A stretch of 35,486 nt of DNA from Nisaea nitritireducens (GCF_014904795.1 NZ_JACZFS010000059.1:1-35486), one strand, 5' to 3'. Positions 1 through 9,258 are shown, counted from the stretch's first letter. A program made the numbers and translations. Notes: generated by a model from the letters alone, not told the origin.

Positions 1-404
1 CAATGACATGGCGCGGGATCAGCAGGAATCGGCCCTGTCTGAAGCTCTAATCGAACGGTTGCAAGGTTCGACCCGTGCGCTCGCGCGCCAAAACAATAGT
101 CGACCCCGTTGAGATGCCGTTGCCGAAAACTATTGTCGGTCAGGTCGATCCGACAGGAAGAATCCCCCTGCGCAACGCCGAAAAGACGACTGTTGTTCAT
201 TCTTACGATGGCCAAGGAATCAGTCGGACCATCTGTGTTGAGTTCTAGCCATGTATGTGCGCCCTCGGTCTGGATGTGCTGGAGATCAGCAGGAGCGCAT
301 GTTGGGCTAAAGTGCAGCATGACGGCTTTGGCTTCCCCACTTACGGCTCCCAGCAGGAACACGGAAAACAGCGGCGCGGACGCCAATCTCAAAAAACGAA
401 CCAT
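1..404 (-). CDS. Partial secreted hypothetical protein
   Basis: An open frame runs from ATG at 404-402 leftwards to the window edge (134 codons, no stop), so the C-terminus is missing. The start is supported by GGAG seven bases upstream. The N-terminus looks like a Sec signal peptide: MVRFLR, then a hydrophobic stretch (LFSVFLLGAV), then an AKA-type cleavage site near residue 26. The mature part contains several cysteines, for example in FSPTCAP, SSCRID and VDYCFG, which would suit disulfides in the periplasm. I do not recognise the family. It is divergent from the SpoIIAA-like gene at 568 and shares a roughly 160-base intergenic region with it. It could also be a small lipid- or protein-binding envelope factor; no function is assigned. 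Confidence 0.55.
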   Translation of the reverse strand, partial: MVRFLRLASAPLFSVFLLGAVSGEAKAVMLHFSPTCAPADLQHIQTEGAHTWLELNTDGPTDSLAIVRMNNSRLFGVAQGDSSCRIDLTDNSFRQRHLNGVDYCFGARAHGSNLATVRLELQTGPIPADPAPCH

Positions 405-567
405 TGTATGACTCCAACTGTAAATCCTCGATAATCTTCAAACGCATCCATTGCTTTTTTGTGAACTATGCTAGGTCCCGATTTTCAACGGGTTGACGCC
501 CGAGGGGATACCATCCCGCCCCCGCCGTCCCCATATGCAGTTCATGCACACGGACCGGAGGCCTCCG

Positions 568-942
568 ATGATCAAGATCACGAAAACCGCACCGAACCGC
601 ATCGACATGGAATTCGATGGCACCTCCATCGACGAAGACACCATGCGCAACGCTATCGAAGAGCTGATCGAGAAATCAGAAGGTATCGAGCATGGCCAAC
701 TGCTCTACCGCCTGCACCACTTCCCCTGGCCGTCCCTCAGCGCGATCGCGGTGAAACTCGGACATTTGCCCAAGCTCTTCGGCCTGCTCGGCAAGTTTGA
801 TCGCTGCGCCGTGCTGAGCGACGAGGCCTGGCTGCGAAAAGCCGCCGATATAGAGGGCGCGCTGATTCCGGGGCTGGAAATGAAGGGGTTCGAGATGGAT
901 CAAACGGAGGCGGCGGAGACGTGGTTGAGCGCGCCACTCTAG
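568..942 (+). CDS. SpoIIAA-like / STAS-type protein
   Basis: This is a 124-residue protein beginning MIKITKTAPN. The start at 568 is preferred over an upstream in-frame ATG at 493 because GGAG lies seven bases before it and the upstream 25 residues are proline/arginine-rich and unlike the family. The length and the pattern (an N-terminal beta strand, then a helix with IEELIEKSEG, then a lysine-rich middle, then WLSAPL at the end) resemble the SpoIIAA-like (DUF3478) family, which has a STAS/SEC14-like fold and is usually of unknown role. No membrane segments are visible. It stands alone between a divergent secreted protein and a convergent acetyltransferase. The family call is from pattern memory and moderate. 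Confidence 0.65.
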   Translation: MIKITKTAPNRIDMEFDGTSIDEDTMRNAIEELIEKSEGIEHGQLLYRLHHFPWPSLSAIAVKLGHLPKLFGLLGKFDRCAVLSDEAWLRKAADIEGALIPGLEMKGFEMDQTEAAETWLSAPL

Positions 943-1000
943 CGTCGGGACCAAGCGCGGCCGCGAACCACTTATAACGAAATGCCGGGAACCTTTGGCT

Positions 1001-1522
1001 CTACGAGCCTAAATCTTTCCGGAACACATGCGTTGCAACCTTGTAGCCAAGGATGTCGTTGTCGATCCGGCCAGTCTCCTCGTAGCCCATGGCGCGGTAG
1101 AACACAGCCGCCCGGGCGTTGAAGACATCGGCCTCAACATGCACGTGGTCATGTCCGGCCTTGGCGATGCAGGCTTCGGCATCCTGTAGCAGCGCCAGGC
1201 CGATGCCGCGGCGTTGCAAGTCGGGCAACACCTGCAGGGTCTTCATCTCGTTGCCCAGCAGGAAGCAGAAGCCGACCACGCCCCGCTTGCCGTCTTCCGC
1301 CTCGGCCACCCGGCAGGTGTGCCAGGCGTTCTCGACGAAGGCCCGGCCGAGGTTTTCGTTCCGGTAACGCGCCGGCACGGCGGGCGGCATGAACGGCATC
1401 CAGGTCGCTTCCCAGCAGGCATCCATAATCTCGACCAAGCGGTCCTTGTCCCGCTCTTCGGCCTGGCGAACACGAACGGGTATCAGACTTGCCGTGCGTT
1501 TCGGTTTCGCGGCCTTGCTCAT
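1001..1522 (-). CDS. GNAT-family N-acetyltransferase
   Basis: This 173-residue protein should transfer an acetyl group from acetyl-CoA to an amine; its substrate is unknown. The acetyl-CoA pyrophosphate-binding motif is visible as LPDLQRRGIGLALL (Q-x-x-G-x-G type), followed by a C-terminal strand-helix with NARAAVFYRAMGYEETGR, the classic GNAT ending. The start at MSKAAKP (1522) is chosen because GGAGG lies four bases before it; a longer frame begins at 1546 without such a signal. It lies 36 bases downstream of polA on the same strand and is probably co-transcribed with it. A protein or small-molecule acetylase are both possible. Confidence 0.85.
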   Translation of the reverse strand: MSKAAKPKRTASLIPVRVRQAEERDKDRLVEIMDACWEATWMPFMPPAVPARYRNENLGRAFVENAWHTCRVAEAEDGKRGVVGFCFLLGNEMKTLQVLPDLQRRGIGLALLQDAEACIAKAGHDHVHVEADVFNARAAVFYRAMGYEETGRIDNDILGYKVATHVFRKDLGS

Positions 1523-1558
1523 GTGTCCTCCGGTACCCAACGTCACTCGACCACAATA

Positions 1559-4405
1559 TTAATGCGCGTCCGACCAGCTGTCGCCCACACCGGCGTCGGC
1601 CACCAGCGGGACGGAAAGCTGCACTACCGGATCGGCCGCGCTTTCCATCACCTTGCGGACCAGCGCCGTGGTCTCCTCGACTTCCGCCTCCGGTACCTCG
1701 AACAGCAATTCATCGTGCACCTGCAGCAACATGGTTGCCTTCAGCCCCGCCTCATCGAGTGCCGGACCTATACGGACCATGGCGCGCTTGATCACGTCGG
1801 CGGCCGAGCCCTGGATCGGTGCGTTAATCGCCGCCCGCTCCGAGAAGGCGCGTCGGGCCGGATTGTTGTCCTTGATGCCCGGAATATGGATACGCCGCCC
1901 GAACAGGGTGGTGACATAGCCGTCCTCCCGCGCTGCCGCCTTGGTCTTGTCCATGTAATCGCGGATGCCAGGGAAACGCTCGAAATAGGCGTCGATATAC
2001 TTCTTCGCCACCCCCGGCTCGGTACCGATCTGCCGGGCAAGACCGAAGGCCGAAATGCCATAGATGATGCCGAAATTGATCGCCTTCGCATTGCGCCGCG
2101 TGGTCGGATCCATGTCCTTCAACGGCACACCGAAGACTTCCGAGGCTGTCTGGGCGTGAATGTCGATGCCGTCCCGGAAAGCCTGTTTCAGACTTTCGAT
2201 ATCGGCGATATCGGCAACCAGCCGGAGCTCGATCTGGGAATAGTCGACCGCCAGCAGTTTATGCCCCGTCTCAGCGACGAAAGCTGTGCGGATCTTGCGA
2301 CCCTCTTCCGAGCGGATCGGAATGTTCTGCAGGTTCGGATCGTTCGAGCTGAGCCGTCCGGTGCTCGCCCCCGTCATGGAATATGACGTGTGGATGCGCC
2401 CGGTCTCCGGATTGATCGCCTCGACCAGCGCGTCGGTATAAGTGGATTTCAGCTTGGCAAGCTGGCGCCAATCCAGCACCCGCGCCGGCAAATCGTGCCC
2501 CTGTGCCGCAAGGTCGTCCAGAATATCGGCGCCGGTCGCATAGGCGCCGGTTTTGCCCTTCTTGCCGCCGGGCAGGCTCATCTTGTCGAACAGGATCTCG
2601 CCGAGCTGCTTGGGCGAGCCGATCTTGAACTCCTCCCCCGCCAGCTCGTGGATCTGCACTGCCAGCTCTTCCAACCGCTTCTCGAAATCCTTCGACATGG
2701 CGCGCAGGATCTGCGGATCGACCTTGATGCCCGCCTTCTCCATGCCCACCAGCACCGGAATCAGCGGTCGCTCCAGCGTCTCGTAAACCGCCAGCAGGCC
2801 CGCTTTCGGCAATTCCGGGCGCAGCTTGCGGTGCAGGCGGATTGTCATGTCCGCGTCTTCGGCCGCGTAATCCAGCGCCTTTTCAAGGGAGACTTCGGAG
2901 AACGGAATCTGAGTCTTACCCTTGCCGCAAACATCCGCGAACTTGATGTTCGTGTGGCCGAAATGCAGCTCCGACAGGTCGTCCAGACCGTGCCCGTGCA
3001 TACCGCCTTCAAGCACATAGGACATGCACATGGTGTCATCGACCGGGCCAAGCACGATGCCGCCATTGGCTTCCCGCGCCAGAACCAGCGCATCGTATTT
3101 CGTATTGTGCAGCACCTTCAGCACCGACGGGTCTTCCAGCAGCGGCTTCAGCAGCGCCAGCGCCTCGTCGCGGGGGATCTGTTTCGGGCCATCCTCACCA
3201 CCGTCCGAACCGCCCAGCAAGTTGCCCTGGGCTTCGCCCGCGGTGTGCCCCAAAGGGATGTAACAGGCCTTGCCTGGCGCGATGCTCAACGACACGCCGA
3301 CAAGATCCGCCCGCATCGCATTCAGCGATGTTGTTTCGGTATCGACGGCGACAGTGCCCTCGGCATGCGCCGACGCGATCCAGCGCTCCAGATCGGCGAC
3401 TTCCTGCACCAGCTCATAGCTGACATCACCCACCGGATTAGGTGAGCCAACCGAACCCTCCGCCGGTGCGGCGCCCGGCGAGGATGCAGAGGCGCCATCT
3501 GCCAGTTCCGACTCGAAACGGGTGATCAGCCGCTTGAATTCCATTTCCTTCAGGAAGGCCAGCACAGTGGCGTCGTCGGGATCTTCCACGGTCAGCCGTT
3601 CGAGCGGCTCGATGACCTCGACATCGTCTTTCAGCCGGACAAGATCCCGGGAGATGCGCGCCTGATCCGCGAACTCGATAAGGTTCTGCCGCCGTTTCGG
3701 CTGCTTGATCTCCTCCGCCCGCGCCAGCAGCGTGTCGAGATCGCCATATTCATTGATCAGCTGTGCCGCGGTCTTGATGCCGATGCCGGGAACGCCCGGC
3801 ACATTGTCGACCGAATCCCCGGCCAGCGATTGCACATCGACCACCCGCTCCGGCCCGACGCCGAACTTCTCGATCACCTCGGCGCGCCCGATCGCCCGGT
3901 TCTTCATCGGGTCGTACATGTCGACACCGTTATCGACCAGCTGCATCAGGTCCTTGTCGGAAGAGACCACGGTGACGCGCATACCCTTTGTCTTGGCCTG
4001 CAGGGCGTAGGTCGCAATCAGGTCGTCCGCCTCGTAGCCTTCCATCTCCAGGCACGGCACATTGAAGGCCCGGACGGCATCGCGGATCAGCGCGAATTGC
4101 GGCCGTAGATCCTCCGGCGGCTCGTCCCGGTTCGCTTTGTAGTCTGGATAAATATCGTTCCGGAAGGTCAGACGCTTGGTGTCGAAGATCACCGCGACGT
4201 GGTCCGCTTCCAGATCCTCGATCAGCTTCATCAGCATGGTGGTGAATCCGAACACCGCATTGGTCGGCGTCCCGTCGGACCGGTTCATCCTTGGCAGAGC
4301 GTGAAACGCGCGGAAAATATAGCCGGAGCCGTCCACCAGATAGAGATGGTTCTCTACTGTGTCGGAGACGGCACTGGGGATATCGGACGCGGTAATATCG
4401 GTCAT
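1559..4405 (-). CDS. polA: DNA polymerase I
   Basis: A 948-residue DNA polymerase I for Okazaki-fragment processing and repair synthesis. The N-terminal 5'-3' exonuclease covers about 1-290 (YLVDGSGYIFRAFHALP near the start; GVPGIGIKTAA helix-hairpin-helix). The 3'-5' proofreading exonuclease follows at about 330-530, with Asp355 and Glu357 in VAVDTETTSL, HNTKYD, and the YAAEDADMT motif all intact. The polymerase domain fills the rest: DPNLQNIPIR, motif A with Asp721 in AVDYSQIELRL, the O-helix RRNAKAINFGIIYG, and motif C with Asp898 in QVHDELLFEV. Start MTDITAS (4405) is chosen over an upstream frame at 4474 because it has a GGATC-type ribosome site and matches family length. All three activities look functional. 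Confidence 0.97.
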   Translation of the reverse strand: MTDITASDIPSAVSDTVENHLYLVDGSGYIFRAFHALPRMNRSDGTPTNAVFGFTTMLMKLIEDLEADHVAVIFDTKRLTFRNDIYPDYKANRDEPPEDLRPQFALIRDAVRAFNVPCLEMEGYEADDLIATYALQAKTKGMRVTVVSSDKDLMQLVDNGVDMYDPMKNRAIGRAEVIEKFGVGPERVVDVQSLAGDSVDNVPGVPGIGIKTAAQLINEYGDLDTLLARAEEIKQPKRRQNLIEFADQARISRDLVRLKDDVEVIEPLERLTVEDPDDATVLAFLKEMEFKRLITRFESELADGASASSPGAAPAEGSVGSPNPVGDVSYELVQEVADLERWIASAHAEGTVAVDTETTSLNAMRADLVGVSLSIAPGKACYIPLGHTAGEAQGNLLGGSDGGEDGPKQIPRDEALALLKPLLEDPSVLKVLHNTKYDALVLAREANGGIVLGPVDDTMCMSYVLEGGMHGHGLDDLSELHFGHTNIKFADVCGKGKTQIPFSEVSLEKALDYAAEDADMTIRLHRKLRPELPKAGLLAVYETLERPLIPVLVGMEKAGIKVDPQILRAMSKDFEKRLEELAVQIHELAGEEFKIGSPKQLGEILFDKMSLPGGKKGKTGAYATGADILDDLAAQGHDLPARVLDWRQLAKLKSTYTDALVEAINPETGRIHTSYSMTGASTGRLSSNDPNLQNIPIRSEEGRKIRTAFVAETGHKLLAVDYSQIELRLVADIADIESLKQAFRDGIDIHAQTASEVFGVPLKDMDPTTRRNAKAINFGIIYGISAFGLARQIGTEPGVAKKYIDAYFERFPGIRDYMDKTKAAAREDGYVTTLFGRRIHIPGIKDNNPARRAFSERAAINAPIQGSAADVIKRAMVRIGPALDEAGLKATMLLQVHDELLFEVPEAEVEETTALVRKVMESAADPVVQLSVPLVADAGVGDSWSDAH

Positions 4406-4606
4406 CAAGGATCCAGGGGCGGACTTCGGGAAACGGCTGCGGTGAGAGTCTAGCGACGGTACAGGCCATGACAAGAGAATTGGCGTGGCAGCACCGGAGC
4501 ACTGCCCCGAAAAACCGCTCTATTCCACAAGGACCATGACGGGATCATGGGCATCATGCGAGCCGCGAACAACGCTTACTGGAAAGTTTCCGGCAGAACC
4601 CCGGGC

Positions 4607-4623
4607 GCTGCCATAACGGCAGC
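4607..4623 (-). terminator. Small hairpin, possible weak terminator
   Basis: GCTGCC and GGCAGC form a 6-bp perfect stem with a 5-base loop, just beyond the stop of the zinc-finger gene at 4638. There is no following U-tract on the minus strand (GC-rich sequence follows), so it is not a classical intrinsic terminator. It may only shield the 3' end or be chance. Confidence 0.25.
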
Positions 4624-4637
4624 CGGCTTGTGATTGG

Positions 4638-4820
4638 TCAGGCGGCGCTTTCGCCAGCCACTGGCGCGCTATAGACGAACTCGCGCGAACAATACGGACA
4701 GGTCACCTTGCCCTCGTCGCCGATGGTCAGAAAAACCTTCGGATGGCCAAGCGCACCCTTGCCGCCGTCACAGGCGACGCGCTTCTGCGAAACAGTGATC
4801 ACTTCGAACGGTTTTGCCAT
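4638..4820 (-). CDS. CHCC zinc-finger domain protein (NDUFS6-like)
   Basis: A 60-residue protein beginning MAKPFEVITV. It contains a C-D-G-G-K-G-A-L-G-H-P segment followed by a VTCPYCSREF tail, which gives the Cys-His-Cys-Cys zinc-binding set of the zf-CHCC family. That family includes the zinc-binding accessory subunit of mitochondrial complex I (NDUFS6/NUMM) and its alphaproteobacterial homologues, so a role with NADH dehydrogenase is inferred. The start at 4820 rather than 4841 is supported by AAGGA about nine bases upstream. It is divergent from the ABC ATPase at 4938, about 117 bases away, and no respiratory-chain gene is adjacent. Confidence 0.85.
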   Translation of the reverse strand: MAKPFEVITVSQKRVACDGGKGALGHPKVFLTIGDEGKVTCPYCSREFVYSAPVAGESAA

Positions 4821-4937
4821 CTGACTGGTCCTTCCCCGCACCGGTACCTATATTGAGCGTAGTCTCTGTTCCCGGGATGCCGGGAGATAATAGCCGTTCA
4901 CCGCGTATTTTCAATCGCCTGTATAAGGTCCGTCTTC

Positions 4938-5939
4938 GTGTCGACACGTTCCCAGTCAGTCCCGCCCGCTCCAGAGCTCGCCCTTGAGATCACAGGCCTT
5001 GAGAAGGTCTATGGCAAAGCCGGAGGTTCGCGGCAAAAGCATGCCCTGAAGGGCATCGACCTTGCCGTGCCGCGCGGCTCAATCTTTGCCCTGCTCGGCC
5101 CGAACGGCGCCGGCAAGTCGACCATGATCAATATCCTTGCAGGCATGGTGAACAAGACGGCCGGAACGGCGAAAGTCTGGGGCATCGATATCGACGAGGA
5201 CCCGCGTCAGGCCCGAGCCGCGATCGGTATCGTGCCGCAGGAACTGAACATCGACGCCTTCTTCAGCCCGCGCGAATTGCTCGACCTGCAGGCCGGGCTC
5301 TATGGCGTGCCGAAGGCGGAGCGGCGCACACAGGAAATCCTCGATCTGGTCGATCTTGGCGACAAGGCCGATGCCTATACCCGCTCACTTTCCGGCGGCA
5401 TGCGACGGCGGCTGCTGGTCGCCAAGGCGATGGTGCACAACCCGCCGATCCTGGTTCTGGACGAGCCTACCGCCGGTGTCGATATCGAGCTCCGCCGAAA
5501 GCTCTGGGACAATGTCCGAGAGCTCAACCGGCGTGGCGTCACGATCCTGCTCACCACCCATTACCTGGAAGAAGCCGAAGAACTCTGCGACCGCATCGCC
5601 ATCATCAATCACGGCGAGGTCATAGCCTGCGACACCAAGGAAAACCTGATGCAGCGGCTCGATTCCAAATCGGTCACGGTCACGGTTGCCGAAAAGCTCC
5701 CGGAGAGTGCCGACGCGCTGCCGACACCTCTTCAGCCTTTCGACGTGGAAATCACCGGGCAAAACCGGCTGACTTTCACCTTCCGCAAGAGCGACGGTCC
5801 GATTGCCCGCATTCTCGGCGCCCTGGCTGCGGCGAATTTCCACATCCAGGACATCAGTACCGACGAGAGCGATCTTGAAGACATCTTCCTCGCCCTCACC
5901 AGCAACGATCCGGAAACCGACCGCTTTCATGCGGCGTGA
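4938..5939 (+). CDS. ABC transporter ATP-binding protein (ABC-2 exporter type)
   Basis: This 333-residue cytoplasmic ATPase would energise an ABC-2 type exporter. The motifs are complete: Walker A GPNGAGKST near residue 57, Q-loop in VPQELNIDAFF, signature LSGGMRRRL, Walker B ILVLDEPTAGVD, and H-loop LLTTHYLEEAEELCD. A C-terminal regulatory region of about 100 residues follows the nucleotide-binding domain, as in the YadG/drug-exporter group. Translation begins at GTG 4938 with AAGG about nine bases upstream. No membrane permease is found beside it, so its partner must be elsewhere. Its end overlaps the next gene, a predicted lipoprotein hydrolase. Confidence 0.9.
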   Translation: MSTRSQSVPPAPELALEITGLEKVYGKAGGSRQKHALKGIDLAVPRGSIFALLGPNGAGKSTMINILAGMVNKTAGTAKVWGIDIDEDPRQARAAIGIVPQELNIDAFFSPRELLDLQAGLYGVPKAERRTQEILDLVDLGDKADAYTRSLSGGMRRRLLVAKAMVHNPPILVLDEPTAGVDIELRRKLWDNVRELNRRGVTILLTTHYLEEAEELCDRIAIINHGEVIACDTKENLMQRLDSKSVTVTVAEKLPESADALPTPLQPFDVEITGQNRLTFTFRKSDGPIARILGALAAANFHIQDISTDESDLEDIFLALTSNDPETDRFHAA

Positions 5940-6963
5940 ATGGTTCGGGCCGGCGCGATGGGCTTGCCTCGCGCTTCTGATTGCACTGACGGGCTGCGCG
6001 CCGGGCATCGCATCCCGGCTTGAGGAGCATCGCCCGGCAGCCATCCTGGACGATGCTTTCATCATGCAGGACGGTGCGCGGCTGCCCTATCTGAGCTGGA
6101 CGTCGGCACGACCTCCCACTGCCGCCGTCATCGCGCTGCACGGTTTCAACGATTATTCCGGCGCCTATGGCGATCTCGGCCCGCTCCTCGCACGACACGG
6201 CCTGCTGGTCTATGCCTATGATCAGCGCGGCTTTGGCGGTACATCCATGCGCGGCGACTGGGCAGGAACCGAGGCGATGACCGGCGATCTTGGCACGGTC
6301 ACAGAATTGCTCCGCGCAGCTCACCCGGGACTGCCGATCTACGCCCTCGGCGAAAGCATGGGTGGTGCCGTGATCATGACGGCTCTCGCCGGCGACACCC
6401 CGCCCCGGCTGGACGGCGCCGTACTCTCCGCACCGGCAGTCTGGGGTCGCAGCACCATGGCTGCATGGAAGCGGTTTATCCTGACCCTGGCGGCCCACAC
6501 AGTGCCGCGTATCCGGGTCCAGCCGCAGCGCCTGCCGCGCCCGCCATCCGACAATATCGAGATGCTGCGGAAGCTGTACCACGATCCGATGATGATCAAG
6601 GAAACCCGGATCGAGGTCGCCTGGGGGCTGTCCGGACTGATGGACGAGGCGCTGGCGTCATCGCCAAAAATCTCCGTTCCGCTGCTCGTGCTCTACGGTG
6701 AGCAGGACGGCATCATCCCGCGCGGGCCGACCTGCCGCATGCTCGAAACACTCCCGGATGGCGGTGCGAGCGGACGGCACTGGCGGGTCGCGCTCTATGA
6801 GAACGGCTATCACATGCTGTTCAGAGACCTGCATGGCGATCTGGTCAGCGCCGACATAGCAGCCTGGCTCGGCGATCCGGCGGTGGCGCTCCCAAGCGGA
6901 GCGGAAATCGCGAGCTTGATCGGAGCGCGCCCATTGCCCGTATTCTGCCATCAGAGCGATTGA
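5929..6963 (+). CDS. Lipoprotein alpha/beta hydrolase (lysophospholipase-like)
   Basis: A 344-residue serine hydrolase of the alpha/beta fold. The start ATG at 5929 lies 11 bases inside the preceding ABC gene, so the pair is translationally coupled. The N-terminus ([11 protein letters not shown], a hydrophobic run, then LTGC) is a lipoprotein signal with the lipobox cysteine near residue 23, which puts the enzyme on the membrane outside the cytoplasm. The catalytic set is visible: oxyanion region [10 protein letters not shown], nucleophile GESMGG, acidic residue in YGEQDGIIP, and histidine in YHMLFRD. This is the monoacylglycerol lipase/lysophospholipase arrangement. Substrate is unknown; lipid or ester hydrolysis is inferred. 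Confidence 0.88.
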   Translation: MRREWFGPARWACLALLIALTGCAPGIASRLEEHRPAAILDDAFIMQDGARLPYLSWTSARPPTAAVIALHGFNDYSGAYGDLGPLLARHGLLVYAYDQRGFGGTSMRGDWAGTEAMTGDLGTVTELLRAAHPGLPIYALGESMGGAVIMTALAGDTPPRLDGAVLSAPAVWGRSTMAAWKRFILTLAAHTVPRIRVQPQRLPRPPSDNIEMLRKLYHDPMMIKETRIEVAWGLSGLMDEALASSPKISVPLLVLYGEQDGIIPRGPTCRMLETLPDGGASGRHWRVALYENGYHMLFRDLHGDLVSADIAAWLGDPAVALPSGAEIASLIGARPLPVFCHQSD

Positions 6964-7053
6964 AACAGACCCGCGCTTTCCCCTTGCGCCAAAATGCGCC
7001 CGAGGGTAGTTTCCGCTCGCTCTGCCGCGCGGCTTCCGCCCGGCTCCCGGTAT

Positions 7054-7130
<77 letters not shown>

Positions 7131-7425
7131 AATTTTCAAGACGTTAGAAAGATATACAGGCCGCCTGGAACGTGCTGCTACCGTTTCCAGCGCTTCTCCT
7201 TAATCTTCTGATGAGAGTCCAGCTTCAGGCGCTTGCCGTGACCGGACGTAAGGAAGATCGCTCAGATGGGAACCTGAGCCGTCAATCCAAGCGCGAACCG
7301 CGCCCCCACCCCATATCCAGGACCCTACGAACAGCCATACTGGTTCAACATTTGCATGTGACATCTCCGCCTCTTATTGTTGCTATGAGGTCGAGTAAGA
7401 ATTCCGACTGAAAAGAGCACAAAGC
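7131..7425. other. Intergenic region downstream of tRNA-Arg
   Basis: About 295 bases without a convincing gene. A 79-codon open frame here has no recognisable features and no good ribosome site. No intrinsic terminator for the tRNA is evident and no second copy of the tRNA 3' end was noticed in the window. It probably carries the promoter for the radical SAM gene at 7426. Confidence 0.5.
7352..7380 (+). promoter_or_regulatory. Possible sigma-70 promoter for radical SAM gene
   Basis: TTGCAT (7352-7357) and TATTGT (7375-7380) are separated by 17 bases, 46 bases before the ATG at 7426. Each box has two or fewer departures from strong consensus positions, but such matches are frequent and this is tentative. 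Confidence 0.35.
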
Positions 7426-8460
7426 ATGCGATCCGAAACCTTACCGCATCATTTGGATGTAGACCTGAGCGCTAAATGCAATTTGCGCTGCAGCTTTTGC
7501 CATCTCAGTTACTTCACTCCCAAGGACCGTGGTGAGCAAATCAGCCTGCAGGAATTCACCGATCACATCGAGCCATACCTGGACAACTTGAAGTCCCTTA
7601 CACTGTTCAGCAAATTCGAGGTCCTCACCTGCCGTGATTTTATTCCGATCTTCAATTTGATCAGCGGACGCCAAATCGAAACCTATTTCTCGACAAACGG
7701 CATACTGCTGACCGACGACGTGCTTGACCTCATCGTCGGCAATCTGACCTACCTCACTGTGTCCGTGACCGGCTTCAACCGGGAGCAGTATTTGCGCTAC
7801 ATGCGCACTGATGCCTTTGATATTGTTGAAGAAAACCTCACAAAACTGAACACCCTGAAGAAGCAACGGAACACTGAATTTCCCAAACTGCGAATCTCGA
7901 TGGTCGGCATGCAGTCAACGCTTGAGTCGCTCACGGATGCCGCCGATTTTGCGAAAAAACACTGCGCTGCCGGTGGCGTTCAGATGACCTCCCTCTATGT
8001 CTTCGAGCCGGGAATGCGGAAGGAACTGCCGGCGGCTGACACCGCACGATACGACCGCATGACCCGTCTAGCAGTCGATCACGCGGCAGCGATCGGTGTT
8101 CCCTTCGAGCTTCAGAGCGGCACGCTGGAGGATAACACCGCCGAAACCGAGAAACTCGGCCACCGGCCCTGCTATCTTCCTTGGCAGCGTCTTTCTATCC
8201 AGCCGAACGGCGATGTCTATCCATGCCCTGTCTCCCAACAGCCTGTCGGGAACATGTTCGACAACTCGCTTGCGGAAATCTGGCGAGGCGACGCGCTCTC
8301 AGCCTTCCGCAAAAGGGTGAACACAGTTGACCCAGACCTACAAAACGAGGACTGTCAAAACTGCCTGCATTGCCGCCATCATGCCATCCAAGACGCCGAT
8401 GCAAATGATCTTTCGGCAAAGGAAACCTTTTTCGCAGGCATGACTCGCAAAGTCAGCTAG
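7426..8460 (+). CDS. Radical SAM / SPASM domain protein
   Basis: A 344-residue radical S-adenosylmethionine enzyme. The cluster motif C-x3-C-x2-C is at residues 18-25 (AKCNLRCSFCHLSYF). A C-terminal SPASM-type region includes CYLPWQRLSIQPNGDVYPCP and CQNCLHCRHH, giving the extra cysteines for auxiliary iron-sulfur binding. Such enzymes activate and modify peptides or small molecules by radical chemistry; the substrate here cannot be read. It precedes, but is not clearly in an operon with, the B12-type radical SAM gene, because a reverse-strand methyltransferase intervenes. Its position, first after tRNA-Arg, makes it the first gene of the accessory block. Confidence 0.85.
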   Translation: MRSETLPHHLDVDLSAKCNLRCSFCHLSYFTPKDRGEQISLQEFTDHIEPYLDNLKSLTLFSKFEVLTCRDFIPIFNLISGRQIETYFSTNGILLTDDVLDLIVGNLTYLTVSVTGFNREQYLRYMRTDAFDIVEENLTKLNTLKKQRNTEFPKLRISMVGMQSTLESLTDAADFAKKHCAAGGVQMTSLYVFEPGMRKELPAADTARYDRMTRLAVDHAAAIGVPFELQSGTLEDNTAETEKLGHRPCYLPWQRLSIQPNGDVYPCPVSQQPVGNMFDNSLAEIWRGDALSAFRKRVNTVDPDLQNEDCQNCLHCRHHAIQDADANDLSAKETFFAGMTRKVS

Positions 8461-8487
8461 GCGAAAAACAGGAAGCGTCGCCGTGGG

Positions 8488-9258
8488 TTAAAAATCGCCC
8501 AGCCGCAAGATTCTCTGTCGCGCTTCCCCATCTCCGTGCGCTCCTGGCACCAAAACCTCGCCCTTCGGCGTTCCTGGCCAGTTTTTGCAGCCCGCGACAA
8601 GATAGGTTCCTGCAATGTGATGCAGTTTGAGACTGCCCCGGTCGGCGAGTTCATTCAGATAGGGATAGACACCCCGCCGTCCCGGTCCTTCAGCAATGTA
8701 GCTCGGGAACCTGTAGAAATCGTGCCACAGGAAAACCGTATCCTCATGGGCGAATTCAAACGCCAGCTCGGTGTCGTGCGCCACACCGTCATAGCTATGG
8801 TCGCCATCAACAAAGATCAGATCCACATTGCCTTTCAAGTTGCTGAGGGACTCCGGGATAGAGCCACCCGGACATACAAGCACCTGCCGCACTTTCTCCG
8901 AGTGACCTGATTCCCGGTAAACCCGTCCTACAGTCTCATCACCGCGTAAAATCTTTGCCGTGTAATCACTCTGTGCAGCCGGATCGAGATCCAGCGTCAC
9001 GATCTGTGCGCTGTCAGAGGTGTTCTCGGCCCAGAGATAACTCGAAAACCCCTGGCCGGTGCCAAATTCAAGAATGGTGCGCGGAGATAAGATCTTGGCC
9101 AGAAGTGCGAGAGCCATTTGCTCGTGAGGTGCCAGAACGGGAAGTTCCGGTGCTGAAAACTCAAGCAGGAAGCTCGACGGAACGACCAGCGGAACAGTCT
9201 TGGCATCAAAATTGAGTAGATCCCGCAGACTAACGGTGGAGATGCGATTGTCCATCAT
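8488..9258 (-). CDS. Class I SAM-dependent methyltransferase (Methyltransf_24-like)
   Basis: A 256-residue Rossmann-fold methyltransferase. Motif I is ILEFGTGQGFSSYLWAE and the acidic strand VTLDLDP follows. The DLIFVDGDHSYDGVAHD segment, typical of the Methyltransf_24/CmcI-TylF group, may hold a metal-binding acidic cluster. The C-terminal third (YRFPSYIAEGPGRRGVYPYLNEL) fits that group. It is the only reverse-strand gene between the radical SAM genes and is divergent from 9393, sharing a 134-base promoter region. It may modify an oxygen or nitrogen on a secondary metabolite or glycan; this is inference from location. Confidence 0.8.
   Translation of the reverse strand: MMDNRISTVSLRDLLNFDAKTVPLVVPSSFLLEFSAPELPVLAPHEQMALALLAKILSPRTILEFGTGQGFSSYLWAENTSDSAQIVTLDLDPAAQSDYTAKILRGDETVGRVYRESGHSEKVRQVLVCPGGSIPESLSNLKGNVDLIFVDGDHSYDGVAHDTELAFEFAHEDTVFLWHDFYRFPSYIAEGPGRRGVYPYLNELADRGSLKLHHIAGTYLVAGCKNWPGTPKGEVLVPGAHGDGEARQRILRLGDF

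Noticed and set aside
1214-2386. A 390-codon + strand open frame opposite polA
   Set aside because: It lies wholly antisense to polA and the GNAT gene in a GC-rich region, has no domain pattern, and is explained by codon bias on the other strand.
2390-3445. A 351-codon + strand open frame opposite polA
   Set aside because: Same reason: antisense shadow of the intact polymerase, with arginine/histidine/glutamine-rich translation and no ribosome site.
5385-6065. A 226-codon - strand frame over the ABC/hydrolase overlap
   Set aside because: It is antisense to Walker B, the H-loop and the lipoprotein signal of two well-supported genes.
7172-7411. A 79-codon + strand frame after tRNA-Arg
   Set aside because: No ribosome site, no recognisable motif, and it overlaps the likely promoter of the radical SAM gene.
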